Below are positions 25,501 to 33,489 of a stretch of 64,000 nucleotides of DNA, piece after piece (within the stretch, counting starts at the first letter, position 1; each line of letters opens with the position of its first letter). The position numbers and the translations under genes were made by a program. The DNA comes from Steromphala cineraria (taxonomy: Eukaryota; Mollusca; Gastropoda; Trochida; Trochidae). The notes beneath the pieces are model-generated. The model was given only the letters and a program-made list of their open reading frames with translations, had not been told where the DNA came from and searched no databases. The stretch spans positions 5,983,582-6,047,581 of the forward strand of contig OU744730.1 of NCBI GenBank assembly GCA_916613615.1, given 5' to 3'.

Positions 25501-28500
25501 CAGACTTACACAATGAGTTACAGTATACTCAACTATCATACAACTTTAACCAATATTAATCAGTTTTACTATTTGAATTTGTTTTAACAAAGTGGGGAGC
25601 GGGGGTATGTGAGCTTTGCTCGCTTCTTTACTTGTTCCTAAATGTGCCCTCTTAATGGTAAACCTACTAACGAATTTGTGTTTGACGTGTCAGTGGAGAT
25701 ATTACTAAGACAATGATGTATCTTTAAACTGTATCTTACACTATCATACACCTTTACCCAATGTTAATTAAGTTAATTATTTAAAATTCTTTGAGCAAAT
25801 AAGATAGCGTGCGTCAACAATTATTGTTTTAATATTCATAAATGCACAAATTTGCTTTAATATATTCCCGAGTTTTGAGCATTAATAAAATAAAATCTAA
25901 ACCGCATGATTAAGTGAGAGTAAAATTATTCAGTTATTTGCTACACATCCTCGATAATCCCAGCGCTTTCGTTCCGATAAATCTACACTACAAGCCCTGG
26001 AAAACATTACAGGGGTTTATCTCAAACCCAATTACCTCCCTTTACGAACATGTTATCCAACCAGAAACGAAACGCAGACACCAAGTGCGTAAACAACTCA
26101 ACCGTTCGCGACATCAAGTGAGTTGGTGAGTTGGGGTTTAACGTGTGTCAGCAATTTTTCAGCTATTTAACACGTGGATGGTGCCATCAAAAAAAGAGTA
26201 GACAGATCAGGGAGAAACGGAACGAATATGATGAGGGAAGCGACGGAAAGAAAGGTATAGTTAGAGGTAGAAAACTTGTTTTAAAAGTGATCCAATCGTT
26301 TGTTAAAAAACAAGCGTTTAGCTGAGTCATTGCAAAGGGAGGTAATTGGGTTTGAGGTAAAACCCCGTAACGTTTTCCAGGGCTTGTAGTGTAGATTTAT
26401 CGGAACGAAAGCGCTGGGTTATCGAGGATGTTTGCTACACTGTACCTTCATCTTAATCATGTGACGATAAACCAAGCTTTTTTCAACAATTCAGTTTTTC
26501 GTTCTTTATCGTTCTATACAGGAAATTACAGTATCCAGTTCACTGCCACGCCAACAATGCATAAGGCAGTAGTAAGGGCTACCAAACAGGTATGATACTA
26601 TCTGTAGAATCAAACAGATTTATTATAATTCGAGAACATGTTTACTCACACTAAATATACAACCACGCATTGTCGTTCTCTGTCATAAATTTCATCATGG
26701 ATTCTAATTTCCTTTGGACATGTTGTAACGTCCCGTAAAACTTTGAGTGTGGATATTTCGATATACATTATGCATTATTAGTAAGAAGGAAATAGCGGAT
26801 AGCGTTAGAGATGGCATATTTTGAATAGTGTTTAGGATAATAGTATAAAGACTCTTTGGTCGCCGTTGTCCGAAACCTCTATTATTGCCTATTTGGCAAC
26901 GTATTTACAAGCCATGAAAATCTGTACGTGTTTGATTAACTGAGTGATATTATGATATGCATGTATGTCATTGTTCAACAGGTACCAGATGTTATGATAT
27001 GCATGTATGCCATTGTTCAACAGGTACCGGATGTTATGATATGCATGTATGCCATTGTTCAACAGGTACCGGATGTTATGATATGCATGTATGCCAATGT
27101 TTAACAGGTACCGGATGTTATGATATGCATGTATGCCATTGTTTAACAGGTACCGGATGTTATGATATGCATGTATGCCATTGTTCAACAGGTTCCGGAT
27201 GTTATGATATGCATGTATGCCATTGTTCAACGAGTACCGGATGTTATGATATGCATGTATGCCATTGTTCAACAGGTACCGGATGTTATGATATGCATGT
27301 ATGCGATTGTTCAACAGGTACCGGATGTTATGATATGCATGTATGTCATTGTTCAACAGGTACCGGATGTTATGATATGCATGTATGCCATTGTTCAACA
27401 GGTACCGGATGTTATGATATGCATGTATGTCATTGTTCAACAGGTACCGGATGTTATGATATGCATGTATGCCAATGTTTAACAGGTACCGGATGTTATG
27501 ATATGCATGTATGCAATTGTTTAACAGGTACCGGATGTTATGATATGCATGTATGCCATTGTTGAACAGGTACCGGATGTTATGATATGCATGTATGCCA
27601 TTGTTCAACAGGTTCCGGATGTTATGATATGCATGTATGCCATTGTTCAACGAGTACCGGATGTTATGATATGCATGTATGCCATTGTTCAACAGGTACC
27701 GGATGTTATGATATGCATGTATGTCATTGTTCAACAAGTACCGGATGTTATGATATGCATGTATGTCATTGTTCAACAAGTACCGGATGTTATGATATGC
27801 ATGTATGCCATTGTTCAACAAGTACCAGATGTTATGATATGCATGTATGCCATTGTTCAACAGGTACCAGATCCCTTCCAGGCCAGCAAATCATTATTTG
27901 ATGTGTGGGTAGAAAAGAATGAAGTGACCGATGACGGTTATCCAAGGTACAGTTGTGCAACAAAGAAAGTGCTTCCTATTGAGTTTCCGTTCCTGATTTG
28001 TTTTCAGTTAATTATACAGCATAATCGATATTTGAATACCTATAGAATCAAGATTTTCGTAAATCACATTTTTGTGAAACGAATTGTTTTGAATATGGAA
28101 CGAGCAGTTTTATGATTGTCAAGCAAATTATATCAAATATGACATGAAATAAGGAAAATTCCTAAATATGAACCTTGAAGTATTATGTCGTTTTTTAGTG
28201 GTTGTTTTTCTCTAAGCATACATTGCTTGTCATTTCAAACTTACCAATTGATTCCAGATTACAAGTATGACGATTAACGCACTTAGCAGTGTTTTAAACC
28301 TGTTATATTCATTTAAGGCAATCCAAACTGAGAGATATCACTTTAATTTAATGGTGCCTCCTTTTTATAATATTTAGCCCAAAACATTATATCAAATTGT
28401 TTATGTTTAAAGGATATTCCTACCAGGTGGAGGAAGTGACTTTATTCCCTTTGAACAGGACGTATCCATACCGACAACTGGTGTATGGCATCAATATTTC

Positions 28501-31172
28501 GTGAGTTTGTTTGTTGTCAGAACAATATGACAAGTCATTACCAGGCTGTCATTTCACAAGAGAATCTTAACGCCTAATTTAGTCCCATGACAATTCTTAA
28601 CCGTCTTCATATATTTTAGTCAATATGTATTAGTTAAGTTAAATACAAAATCATCAAAGTAATCTTTACATTAACAAACTTACTGGTGTAAATTTGTCTA
28701 AAAAAATTTGATGTAATTCTGAATATCCGTGGTCTGATATCAAATATATCAACAAAAGGTGACTAATATCAGAGACTCGCCGTGGATATTTCACTTTTTA
28801 CAACAGATATCAAAGGTACGATGGTGATATTCTATTTACCATCCTATATCATGTTTTAATACATTTAAATTTACATATCTGAGCACTGCACAAAATTCAC
28901 ATCTCTAATCGCTACCCTAAAACTTTCTAAAGCGGGGATGTTGATATGTATCATTTGAATTGTTGAAGTATTAATACATCAGCGTTTGTTTTTTAACAGG
29001 ATCTAGGTGGTACCGTGAAGAAAACAGGGTACCCTCTGTACCACACACTGTACGACGGGTACCGATTTGTAGCAATGATGGATCCAGGTTTCAAGAGATG
29101 TAAAGCTGCTGGGTCATATCTCGTTGAACTCACGCGAGATGTCGTGGATTCGCCTATCTTACCGTTCGATGCAAGAGATTACGCAAAAGCAGTTTCTACA
29201 TATGTCGAAAGCCTTTTCAGTGAAAACCAACAGAGATTTGATAGATGGAATGTCACACGAGGTAAGGTCAACACTTTCACTTTATTGAAACATCAAGGGC
29301 TGTAAACTGATAAGCACCAGGACATATGGATTTAAGTATAATTACACAGTCTCAGGTGATATATACGTCATGAGCAAGCAACTGTAAATGCACCTCGTTT
29401 CGTTCGTTCAAATCTTTAACCGAATAAAGTAATTGCTAAGATTAAAATGTTTCATAGCAAATGCATTTCTTTGTCAATTATAATATGATAAAAGCTTCAT
29501 TGCTTCAACATTCATTGAATAACATTTGATTGGACGTTGGACGGAGAATTAAAGTAATTCCGACGAACGTTCAACGGACTTGAAAACGTATGATCATTTT
29601 TTCTGTGAGTTCATAAGAAATGAACCTTTGGAACTTAGACCACGCCCTAACTCAATCAACGTTTGGTAATACGTGTAATCTCTGAGTGTGAAATTAATTA
29701 TTGTTGACTGCTATAGATGTGTACTGTACATATATGTCTCGTATTTCATAATTCTCATATCTGCAATTTTTGTACAAATTTCAGATGGTATCCAAAGCGC
29801 TGCTAACAACTTCACACGTGCTGCGAATGAACTTCACGAAAATCTGAACAAAATAGATAAACAAAAGTAATTTCATCTTCAACTTCCAACTCATGGTTGT
29901 AAGGAAGATAATAACTATATGCTTATCTGACTTGATAAACGGATGGATATAAAAGTCATATGTATATATATATATATAATGTCAAGGCTGCCCGTAGAAT
30001 TTGAACAAAAATAGAATAGTACTATTGCCAACCAGATTATCATTTTTCCAATCCTGATGTAAAAAGAAGTGCACAAGGTCAACATGCGTATCAAAACACT
30101 TTACACTAAATATAGAAGTTAATTCCGTGTACGAGTAAGGGTTATTGCGTGATGCGCAGCGCTCAGTGCGTGTTCGCATAACGCGTACATTGGATCAACT
30201 CCTACTATTTTAGTGTGACGTGTTTTAATACGCACTGCGAATTACTCATGGAATGCGGGCTTAATACAATTGCTTTGTAAAGTAACCTAGAAAGTCCATC
30301 AACTCCATACCTAACCTACATGTATGTAGCATTAGTTGCAAAGAAAACAAGGTTTATCACAATATAACAGGGTAAATTAAAATTGTTTCAGTCCCATAGA
30401 AGTGCGAGATGCCAATGAAAGGTTGATGACACTGGAAAAAGCTTTCCAGATCCATACAGGTTTACCCGGTCGCCCCGAATTTAGGTAAGAAGTTTTGATA
30501 TAAAAATATATTTTTGCGCACAGGGATTCTAAACTCGGAGTGGACAATATAAGAAAAAAATTTCAAAACCTGGACTTTTGCACTCATATATCGTTTTCAT
30601 ATGTTGAGATAAACCTACATCTAGAAATAAAGATTTTAGCGTAACCTCTACCTATTATATAGAATACAGAAGGGGGACACTGAAACCTGATCGAAAATTG
30701 GACACCCCGACTATTTAACGTTCGGTGCAATAAAAACGTTATTTTATCTCAAGATTGTATACAAGATAGGTGTGGTGTCAATGCGAGGATCAGTGGTCAA
30801 AAGTTGGAAGAAGTTTGATAGTTTGGGGCGACCTAAAATAATTATCTACGATTCCAATGTATTATCTTGAGATCAAATTAAGTTTTAATTGCACCGCATA
30901 TCAATATACTAAGACTACAGAATGTTGATGAGGATAATCGTAGCCTCACCGATTAGCATTATACCTGTACAATGATTAAATAATGTTGTTATTCCAGACA
31001 CGTCCTGTTGTCCCCAAGTACAGCTAACTACTACTCGACTACCACGTTCCCGGGCATGGCGGACTTGCTGTATCAAATAGGAGAAGATCCTGAACGCTGG
31101 CAGCAAGTAAAGAAACACCTCTCTGAGATTGCCTTCACCATCCAGTCAGCTGCCAAAATACTCACCACTTGA
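13320..31172 (+). CDS. FOLH1/NAALAD2-like: Glutamate carboxypeptidase II / NAALADase-like M28 metallopeptidase, 18 coding exons
   Basis: Joining the 18 exons below gives an uninterrupted 737-residue protein; every junction is GT-AG and in phase. Human GCPII has 750 residues. Family members are type II membrane zinc exopeptidases that remove C-terminal residues from peptides such as NAAG or folyl-polyglutamate. Order seen: short cytosolic tail, signal anchor about 9-31, protease-associated (apical) region about 110-345, M28 catalytic domain about 350-590, C-terminal helical dimerisation domain about 590-737. The di-zinc site is complete: H374, D384, E422, D450, H549, with catalytic E421. R213 and Y692, equivalents of substrate-binding R210 and Y700, are present. 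The positions matching the human arginine patch (R463, R534, R536), N519 and K699 are Q460, G528, W530, S513 and Y691. The family assignment is very secure; the orthology and substrate are not. NAALADL1-like specificity is possible. Confidence 0.95.
14529..14682 (+). CDS. FOLH1/NAALAD2-like: Peptidase exon 2 (residues 80-131)
   Basis: Acceptor tttcag, donor gtaata. Encodes [10 protein letters not shown], matching the family pattern with PHLAGT, then a region ending YDVLLSYP, which is nearly invariant in GCPII-type enzymes. Confidence 0.93.
14750..15535 (+). pseudogene. 3' fragment of a non-LTR retrotransposon reverse transcriptase (L2/CR1/Rex1-like)
   Basis: Lies in intron 2 of the peptidase gene. 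The conceptual translation contains [23 protein letters not shown], a long intact stretch from about 14,993 to 15,405 with [22 protein letters not shown] and SGRRYKVP, and a C-terminal SFVPN-type end. These are the last third of an RT and its tail as seen in L2/CR1/Rex1-type LINEs. It is broken by a frameshift near the LNVKK motif and a stop near 14,966, and everything upstream is missing, as in a typical 5'-truncated insertion. The 3' end runs into an ATT-rich simple repeat near 15,494-15,530 that may be its tail. The clade assignment is from remembered motifs. Confidence 0.8.
16084..16215 (+). CDS. FOLH1/NAALAD2-like: Peptidase exon 3 (residues 132-175)
   Basis: Acceptor ttgcag, donor gtacga. 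Encodes the start of the protease-associated region, ending [12 protein letters not shown], which matches the family motif PFSAFSPQG. A Mutator-like MITE begins 44 nt after the donor. Confidence 0.92.
16260..16587 (+). mobile_element. Mutator-like MITE, copy 4 (best preserved)
   Basis: 328 bp with terminal inverted repeats of about 55-60 bp; the right end is the inverse of the left with few changes. It is flanked by a perfect 9-bp direct repeat, gcatagttc. It lies in intron 3 of the peptidase gene, 44 nt after the exon-3 donor. No coding capacity. This copy defines the edges for the other four. Confidence 0.88.
16880..17002 (+). CDS. FOLH1/NAALAD2-like: Peptidase exon 4 (residues 176-216)
   Basis: Acceptor tttcag, donor gtgagt. 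Encodes ELVYANYAR and [16 protein letters not shown], a hallmark block of the protease-associated region. R213 corresponds to R210 of human GCPII, which holds the substrate alpha-carboxylate. Confidence 0.95.
17405..17582 (+). CDS. FOLH1/NAALAD2-like: Peptidase exon 5 (residues 217-275)
   Basis: Acceptor taccag, donor gtaggt. Encodes [14 protein letters not shown] and [11 protein letters not shown], matching the family's DPADY and GVQRGN blocks. The donor is set 6 nt before the next plausible one because only this choice keeps the frame into exon 6 (split codon TGG). Confidence 0.93.
17583..18378. other. Intron 5
   Basis: No transposon recognised. A short locally palindromic patch near 18,160-18,230 (taagccttataaggctt-like and an inverted partner) is the only visible structure. 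Confidence 0.5.
18379..18475 (+). CDS. FOLH1/NAALAD2-like: Peptidase exon 6 (residues 276-307)
   Basis: Acceptor tgtcag, donor gtaaga. Encodes [18 protein letters not shown], matching the family's IPVHPIGYYDA block. Confidence 0.94.
18476..19025. other. Intron 6
   Basis: Nothing recognised beyond AT-rich sequence. Confidence 0.45.
19026..19112 (+). CDS. FOLH1/NAALAD2-like: Peptidase exon 7 (residues 308-336)
   Basis: Acceptor gacag, donor gtgcgt (weak). Encodes [20 protein letters not shown], matching the WRGSL...YNVGPGF region of the family. It is supported mainly by phase and alignment. Confidence 0.88.
   Translation, partial: GNGRSCCSYRMARRFEHHIQDWRFHVRQ
19457..19919. mobile_element. 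TIR element in intron 7 (Harbinger-like guess)
   Basis: About 463 bp with inverted ends ggctgcgttcgttttg and caaaacgaacgcagcc. A 3-bp direct repeat (cca) flanks both sides. Three-base duplications fit PIF/Harbinger, but three bases is weak evidence. No coding capacity. Confidence 0.7.
20268..20623 (+). mobile_element. TTAA-type MITE, intron 7 copy
   Basis: 356 bp with inverted ends aggggcagtagcacg and cgtgctattgcccct, flanked on both sides by TTAA. TTAA duplications occur with piggyBac and Kolobok transposons; the A/G start fits Kolobok better. Same family as 1,855, 21,489 and 42,804. Confidence 0.85.
20761..20846 (+). CDS. FOLH1/NAALAD2-like: Peptidase exon 8 (residues 337-365)
   Basis: Acceptor ttgaag, donor gtatga. 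Encodes [19 protein letters not shown] followed by SIEP, matching the NVIGTLRGAVEPD segment that leads into the catalytic core. Confidence 0.93.
21489..21842 (+). mobile_element. TTAA-type MITE, intron 8 copy
   Basis: 354 bp, ends aggggcagtagtacg and cgtgctactgcccct, TTAA on both sides (21,485-21,488 and 21,843-21,846). It ends 41 nt before exon 9, so the branch point of that intron must lie in the short remaining gap or in the element itself. Confidence 0.85.
21884..22003 (+). CDS. FOLH1/NAALAD2-like: Peptidase exon 9 (residues 366-405, zinc ligands H374 and D384)
   Basis: Acceptor cacgaag, donor gtataa. Encodes [18 protein letters not shown], the most conserved block of the family. H374 is the first zinc ligand and D384 the bridging aspartate. 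Confidence 0.96.
22004..22669. other. Intron 9, left part
   Basis: Nothing recognised before the TIR element that starts at 22,670. Confidence 0.45.
22670..23582. mobile_element. TIR element with internal 164-bp tandem units
   Basis: About 913 bp. The left end cagtctgattaaaatcgacc and the right end, its inverse (ggtcgattttaatcagactg), form terminal repeats that continue for about 70 bp to a shared ggttcgaacc. Inside are four tandem units with ggttcgaacc at about 23,018, 23,182, 23,345 and 23,510 (period 163-165), and an inverted partial unit next to the left end. No coding capacity. This layout, fixed ends around a variable array, recalls the pearl-type elements described from bivalves; that link is from memory. 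It ends 54 nt before exon 10. Confidence 0.8.
23637..23719 (+). CDS. FOLH1/NAALAD2-like: Peptidase exon 10 (residues 406-433, catalytic E421, zinc ligand E422)
   Basis: Acceptor gcccag, donor gtcaga. Encodes [18 protein letters not shown] and LVGSYEWVE. In SWDAEEYG the first Glu (421) is the general base and the second (422) binds zinc. Confidence 0.96.
23720..24205. other. Intron 10
   Basis: No repeat or element recognised; contains an A-rich patch near 23,940-23,975. Confidence 0.45.
24206..24269 (+). CDS. FOLH1/NAALAD2-like: Peptidase exon 11 (residues 434-454, zinc ligand D450)
   Basis: Acceptor tttag, donor gtgagc. Encodes [14 protein letters not shown], matching RGVAYINADSS; D450 is a zinc ligand. 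Confidence 0.95.
24395..25545 (-). repeat. Tandem repeat, about 167-bp period, intron 11
   Basis: About seven diverged units, each with a gagcatatctcc-type motif followed by gctagcttcactaaactt and ending near gtttccatggaaacatga. Motif starts are near 24,429, 24,595, 24,709, 24,879, 25,046, 25,213 and 25,374. One unit carries a gtccgtccgtctgtcc run. I recall similar repeats widely dispersed in bivalve genomes. The strand is arbitrary. Confidence 0.75.
25946..26430. mobile_element. Foldback element with perfect 9-bp target duplication
   Basis: 485 bp with terminal inverted repeats of roughly 100 bp (start catcctcgataa, end ttatcgaggatg; both arms contain cagcgctttcgttccgataa or its inverse). 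It is flanked by identical 9-bp repeats, tttgctaca. The central part has no coding sense I recognise. Long TIRs plus a 9-bp duplication fit Mutator-like elements. It lies 91 nt upstream of exon 12. Confidence 0.88.
26522..26589 (+). CDS. FOLH1/NAALAD2-like: Peptidase exon 12 (residues 455-477)
   Basis: Acceptor atacag, donor gtatga. Encodes [17 protein letters not shown], aligned with GNYTLRVDCTPLMYSLV of human GCPII. Q460 stands where human GCPII has arginine-patch R463. Confidence 0.93.
26950..27872 (+). repeat. 42-bp minisatellite made from the exon-13 splice junction, 22 units
   Basis: The motif gatatgcatgtatg recurs exactly every 42 bp from 26,954 to 27,836, giving 22 units. Each unit ends in ttcaacag (or caag/cgag variants) followed by gtaccgg or gtaccag. 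The last unit is the real intron-12 acceptor plus the first codons of exon 13 (GTA CCA GAT). The array is therefore an expansion of the acceptor region itself: 33 nt of intron plus 9 nt of exon. The unit length keeps the frame. Some units carry ttTAAcag, an in-frame stop; the final eight do not. Confidence 0.95.
27864..27946 (+). CDS. FOLH1/NAALAD2-like: Peptidase exon 13 (residues 478-504)
   Basis: Acceptor caacag at the end of the 42-bp array, donor gtacag. Encodes [19 protein letters not shown], matching SPDEGFEGKSLYESWTKK. The start is set by alignment; any of the eight preceding array acceptors would add 14 residues each without breaking the frame. Confidence 0.92.
28413..28500 (+). CDS. 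FOLH1/NAALAD2-like: Peptidase exon 14 (residues 505-534)
   Basis: Acceptor ttaaag, donor gtgagt. Encodes [20 protein letters not shown] and GVWHQYF, aligned with [20 protein letters not shown] and the following RAR of human GCPII. No arginine occurs where human R534 and R536 lie, and human N519 is S513. Confidence 0.9.
28724..28850. mobile_element. Foldback element, diverged, intron 14
   Basis: Shares ctgatatcaaatatatcaac and the cgccgtggatattt-type centre with the foldback at 33,721; the right arm is decayed. Confidence 0.6.
29000..29261 (+). CDS. FOLH1/NAALAD2-like: Peptidase exon 15 (residues 535-621, zinc ligand H549)
   Basis: Acceptor taacag, donor gtaagg. Encodes [13 protein letters not shown], where H549 is the last zinc ligand, and [13 protein letters not shown], matching VLPFDCRDYAVVL at the start of the C-terminal domain. 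Confidence 0.96.
29262..29784. other. Intron 15
   Basis: Nothing recognised. Confidence 0.45.
29785..29866 (+). CDS. FOLH1/NAALAD2-like: Peptidase exon 16 (residues 622-648)
   Basis: Acceptor tttcag, donor gtaatt. Encodes [20 protein letters not shown], matching the helical SAVKNFTEIASKFSERL segment of the dimerisation domain. Confidence 0.92.
29867..30391. other. Intron 16
   Basis: Contains a short TA microsatellite near 29,960-29,978; nothing else recognised. Confidence 0.45.
30392..30484 (+). CDS. FOLH1/NAALAD2-like: Peptidase exon 17 (residues 649-679)
   Basis: Acceptor tttcag, donor gtaaga. Encodes [20 protein letters not shown] followed by PGRPEFR, matching LMFLERAF...LGLPDRPFYRH. 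Confidence 0.95.
30545..30905 (+). repeat. Dispersed repeat in intron 17, inverted copy at 61.1-61.5 kb
   Basis: Shares gaaacctgatcgaaaattgg, gatagtttgggg and acgattccaatgtat (or inverses) with about 61,150-61,460, in opposite orientation on one side. It contains its own inverted pair near 30,722 and 30,865 (ggtgcaataaaaac and gttttaattgcacc). Probably a small TIR element; edges uncertain. Confidence 0.6.
30998..31172 (+). CDS. FOLH1/NAALAD2-like: Peptidase exon 18 (residues 680-737 and stop)
   Basis: Acceptor ttccag; ends with TGA at 31,170-31,172. Encodes [20 protein letters not shown], aligned with the HNKYAGESFPG loop of human GCPII; Y692 matches Y700, but Y691 stands at K699. It ends [12 protein letters not shown], matching the usual VQAAAETL C-terminus. 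No AATAAA is visible in the first kilobase after the stop. Confidence 0.95.
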
Positions 31173-32655
31173 AAGAAAGCATGTAACAGCATGTCCATAT
31201 GATATTCTAGAACATTATAATGAGTCACTACTCATGTGTTTGTTTAAATATGATTATCCAGTACTACTACAATTAAGACACTTTTACCTGAGAGAAACGT
31301 CAGCGATATAAATGATGATATATGAATGTGATGAGTATTTAGTTCATTATTAACAGTAGGAAAAAAACATAGTATCATAGTCGTGAATGTAGCACATATG
31401 GTAGAGCGTCTGCCATCACCAGGGAAGTTGGTGTTCGAATCCCGACCAAAAGATATTGAAAGAAGATGTTTCCTTGATTGACACTCAGCATTATAAGGAT
31501 ATAGCATCTCAACTGACGTTACACTGTCGCAGTCCGGCGTCATGGGCACATGATGAATTTTCAATTTAACTTCAATTTTATGAGTCAACCATGTCATACA
31601 TCGATGTATAAGAATTTTAAAGGAATGGCCAACTACAGTTTAGTGCAGTAATTTCCATCAAAAACTGCTGCATGCATCTGCACTCACACAATCCTGATTC
31701 AAGGGTCAAATGTTTTGATGTACTACACCATATCTCCCCTGCGATTTTCATCAGGAAAATCTGTTCAGAGGTTACCCGTTCCTCAAATGGGTCATATGTT
31801 TCTCAACACATTAGTATCAAAGGGTGGACAATTTCAGCACAGAATTTTCTGGTAAATATCTTAGAAAGCAATGAAGTGTAGATAGAGCACCAATACTTTC
31901 GGCAACAGAGTGTGTTTCACTACCTTATACAGGAGACAAGGTGATGATTTGCGTGACACTTGCATCACGGAATACAGCTAAACTGTCCAGACACATAACC
32001 GAATGAAGGACAACTATGAACGATATTCATAATCTTTATGAACTCTCTTAAGTCCGATGTGACTGATCCGAGGAACTCCAGAAAGAATTCAGATTCAGAT
32101 TCAGATCTCTCGATGTCGATGGCTCTCATAAGATAAAGATATAAAATCTGTAAAATCTAACTGGCCTGCATCATAATTAGTGATTACAACTAAAGTGGTG
32201 GGACAAAGTAACAACGGCACGACAGTAAGCATTTCAAAGCAAATGAAAACGTAAAAATGTATTCTTGCCACCTACACATGTACATTTGTCATTTACTGTG
32301 CTGTAGCAAATGGAGAAAATCCTTTCAGTGTTTCAAGAAGACACTTTGACCCTTTCACATAATAAAGCTTATGGTAATCTTAACTTGACAATTTATTTTT
32401 GTGACAATTTACTTGAATATACAGAATTAATAGAAAATGAAAAGACAGCGAAGAACTCACGAAGATCTAGTTACATGAAGTTCCTTACGATCGCTAGACG
32501 TTTTTCATTCACTTGATGTAGTTCTAAACCGTACACATAGCCCAGGCAAGGCAATCATGCAGACTATGGACGATAATACCTCTAAGTATTCATTGAGAAA
32601 TATGGCAGGACAATTGGACAAGGAGAGAATACTTGTGACATCACAGTGACACCGA
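31173..32655. other. 3' flank of the peptidase gene
   Basis: Apart from the SINE at 31.4 kb, no gene or repeat is recognised. An AATAAA occurs near 32,361, but too far to assign as the poly(A) signal with confidence. Confidence 0.4.
31379..31560 (+). mobile_element. tRNA-derived SINE
   Basis: Head with an A-box-like tagcacatatggtagagcg and a good B box (gttcgaatcc, about 31,433). The cloverleaf does not fold. It is followed by a body with actcagcattataaggatat that resembles the body of the minus-strand SINE at 3.0-3.2 kb. The 3' edge is approximate. Confidence 0.6.
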
Positions 32656-32900
32656 CTCATGCGCAACGCCCAAAAGTACTCAATGGTGTCATTTGATTTA
32701 TTATTTCTGTCATCTGTAAACTGTCCTATTTACAAACACGCAATAGGTCATAATGGTGTCAGGACTATTCTCGTGAGAGAGGGTGAAGAAACACAATGAC
32801 GAATTAGTTTCATCATAGCATAGTCAAGATAAGGGCCTTCGGGGCCATTTACCAAATGATTGTGATTCTATTAGCACGAAGTGATGCTAAGATGAATTGA
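32656..32900 (+). repeat. Inverted duplication, left arm (partner 39,035-39,260)
   Basis: Clear landmarks shared in inverse with 39,035-39,260: ctcgtgagagagggt, catagcatagtca, ccttcgggnccattta and taagatgaattg. Moderately diverged. No coding sense. Confidence 0.7.
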
Positions 32901-32920
32901 AGGCTCAAAAAGGTTTCTAA

Positions 32921-33047
32921 TGTATGCGTTTCCCCCGCTAGATTTTACATTCTAATTTAACTGGATGATTTCATTCATATTTATATGCGTTTTCCCCGCT
33001 AGTTTTTACATTCTAATTTAACTGGATGATTTCATTCATATGTATAT
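32921..33047 (+). repeat. Direct tandem duplication, about 63 bp x 2
   Basis: Two nearly identical units, each with ttacattctaatttaactgg and gatgatttcattcata. Confidence 0.85.
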
Positions 33048-33204
33048 GTTTGAAGACATATTGAAGAAATTACTTTTACATAAGAATTAAAAAATGAAAG
33101 ATAATTTTATGCTGAACGAACATATTGTGTTTGAAATGATATGTTTGTTACTCTGAAAAATATCATCGTTTCTGTAACATAAGTTGATATACCTACAAGA
33201 CATG

Positions 33205-33489
33205 CATTCTTTCCACACAGAGGCAGCTCAGTAATATTACTACGATCAATTACCTGGCAATACATTTTTTTACTAAATCCATTTGTATTTTTTTAGCAAA
33301 TGTGGACACTTCAGGCATTGAAAGGTTGGTTCAAATGATGATTTAAGAACAATGTCGCTGATTGCAGAACTAACTTTTATTGCATCCAATCTGACATCTC
33401 TCAGTCTAGCCCACAAGCTCGGTTAACTGGAACAGAGGCTTTATCGAGGTAACATGACTGAGCTGCCTCTTGTGGGAGAGAAAGAAATG
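33205..33489 (+). mobile_element. Mutator-like MITE, copy 5 (decayed)
   Basis: Starts cattctttccacacagaggc; the right end has gctgcctcttgtgggagag. The interior follows the order of copies 3 and 4 but with deletions. No target duplication seen. Confidence 0.7.

Noticed and set aside
26889..27860. A 323-codon minus-strand open frame and several plus-strand frames of repeated 14-residue units
   Set aside because: They are translations of the 42-bp minisatellite in other frames. A unit of 42 bp stays open in any frame lacking a stop. Only the frame entering exon 13 has possible meaning.
26950..27872. CRISPR-like appearance of regular repeats
   Set aside because: There are no unique spacers; the whole 42-bp unit repeats, and the sequence is a eukaryotic intron.
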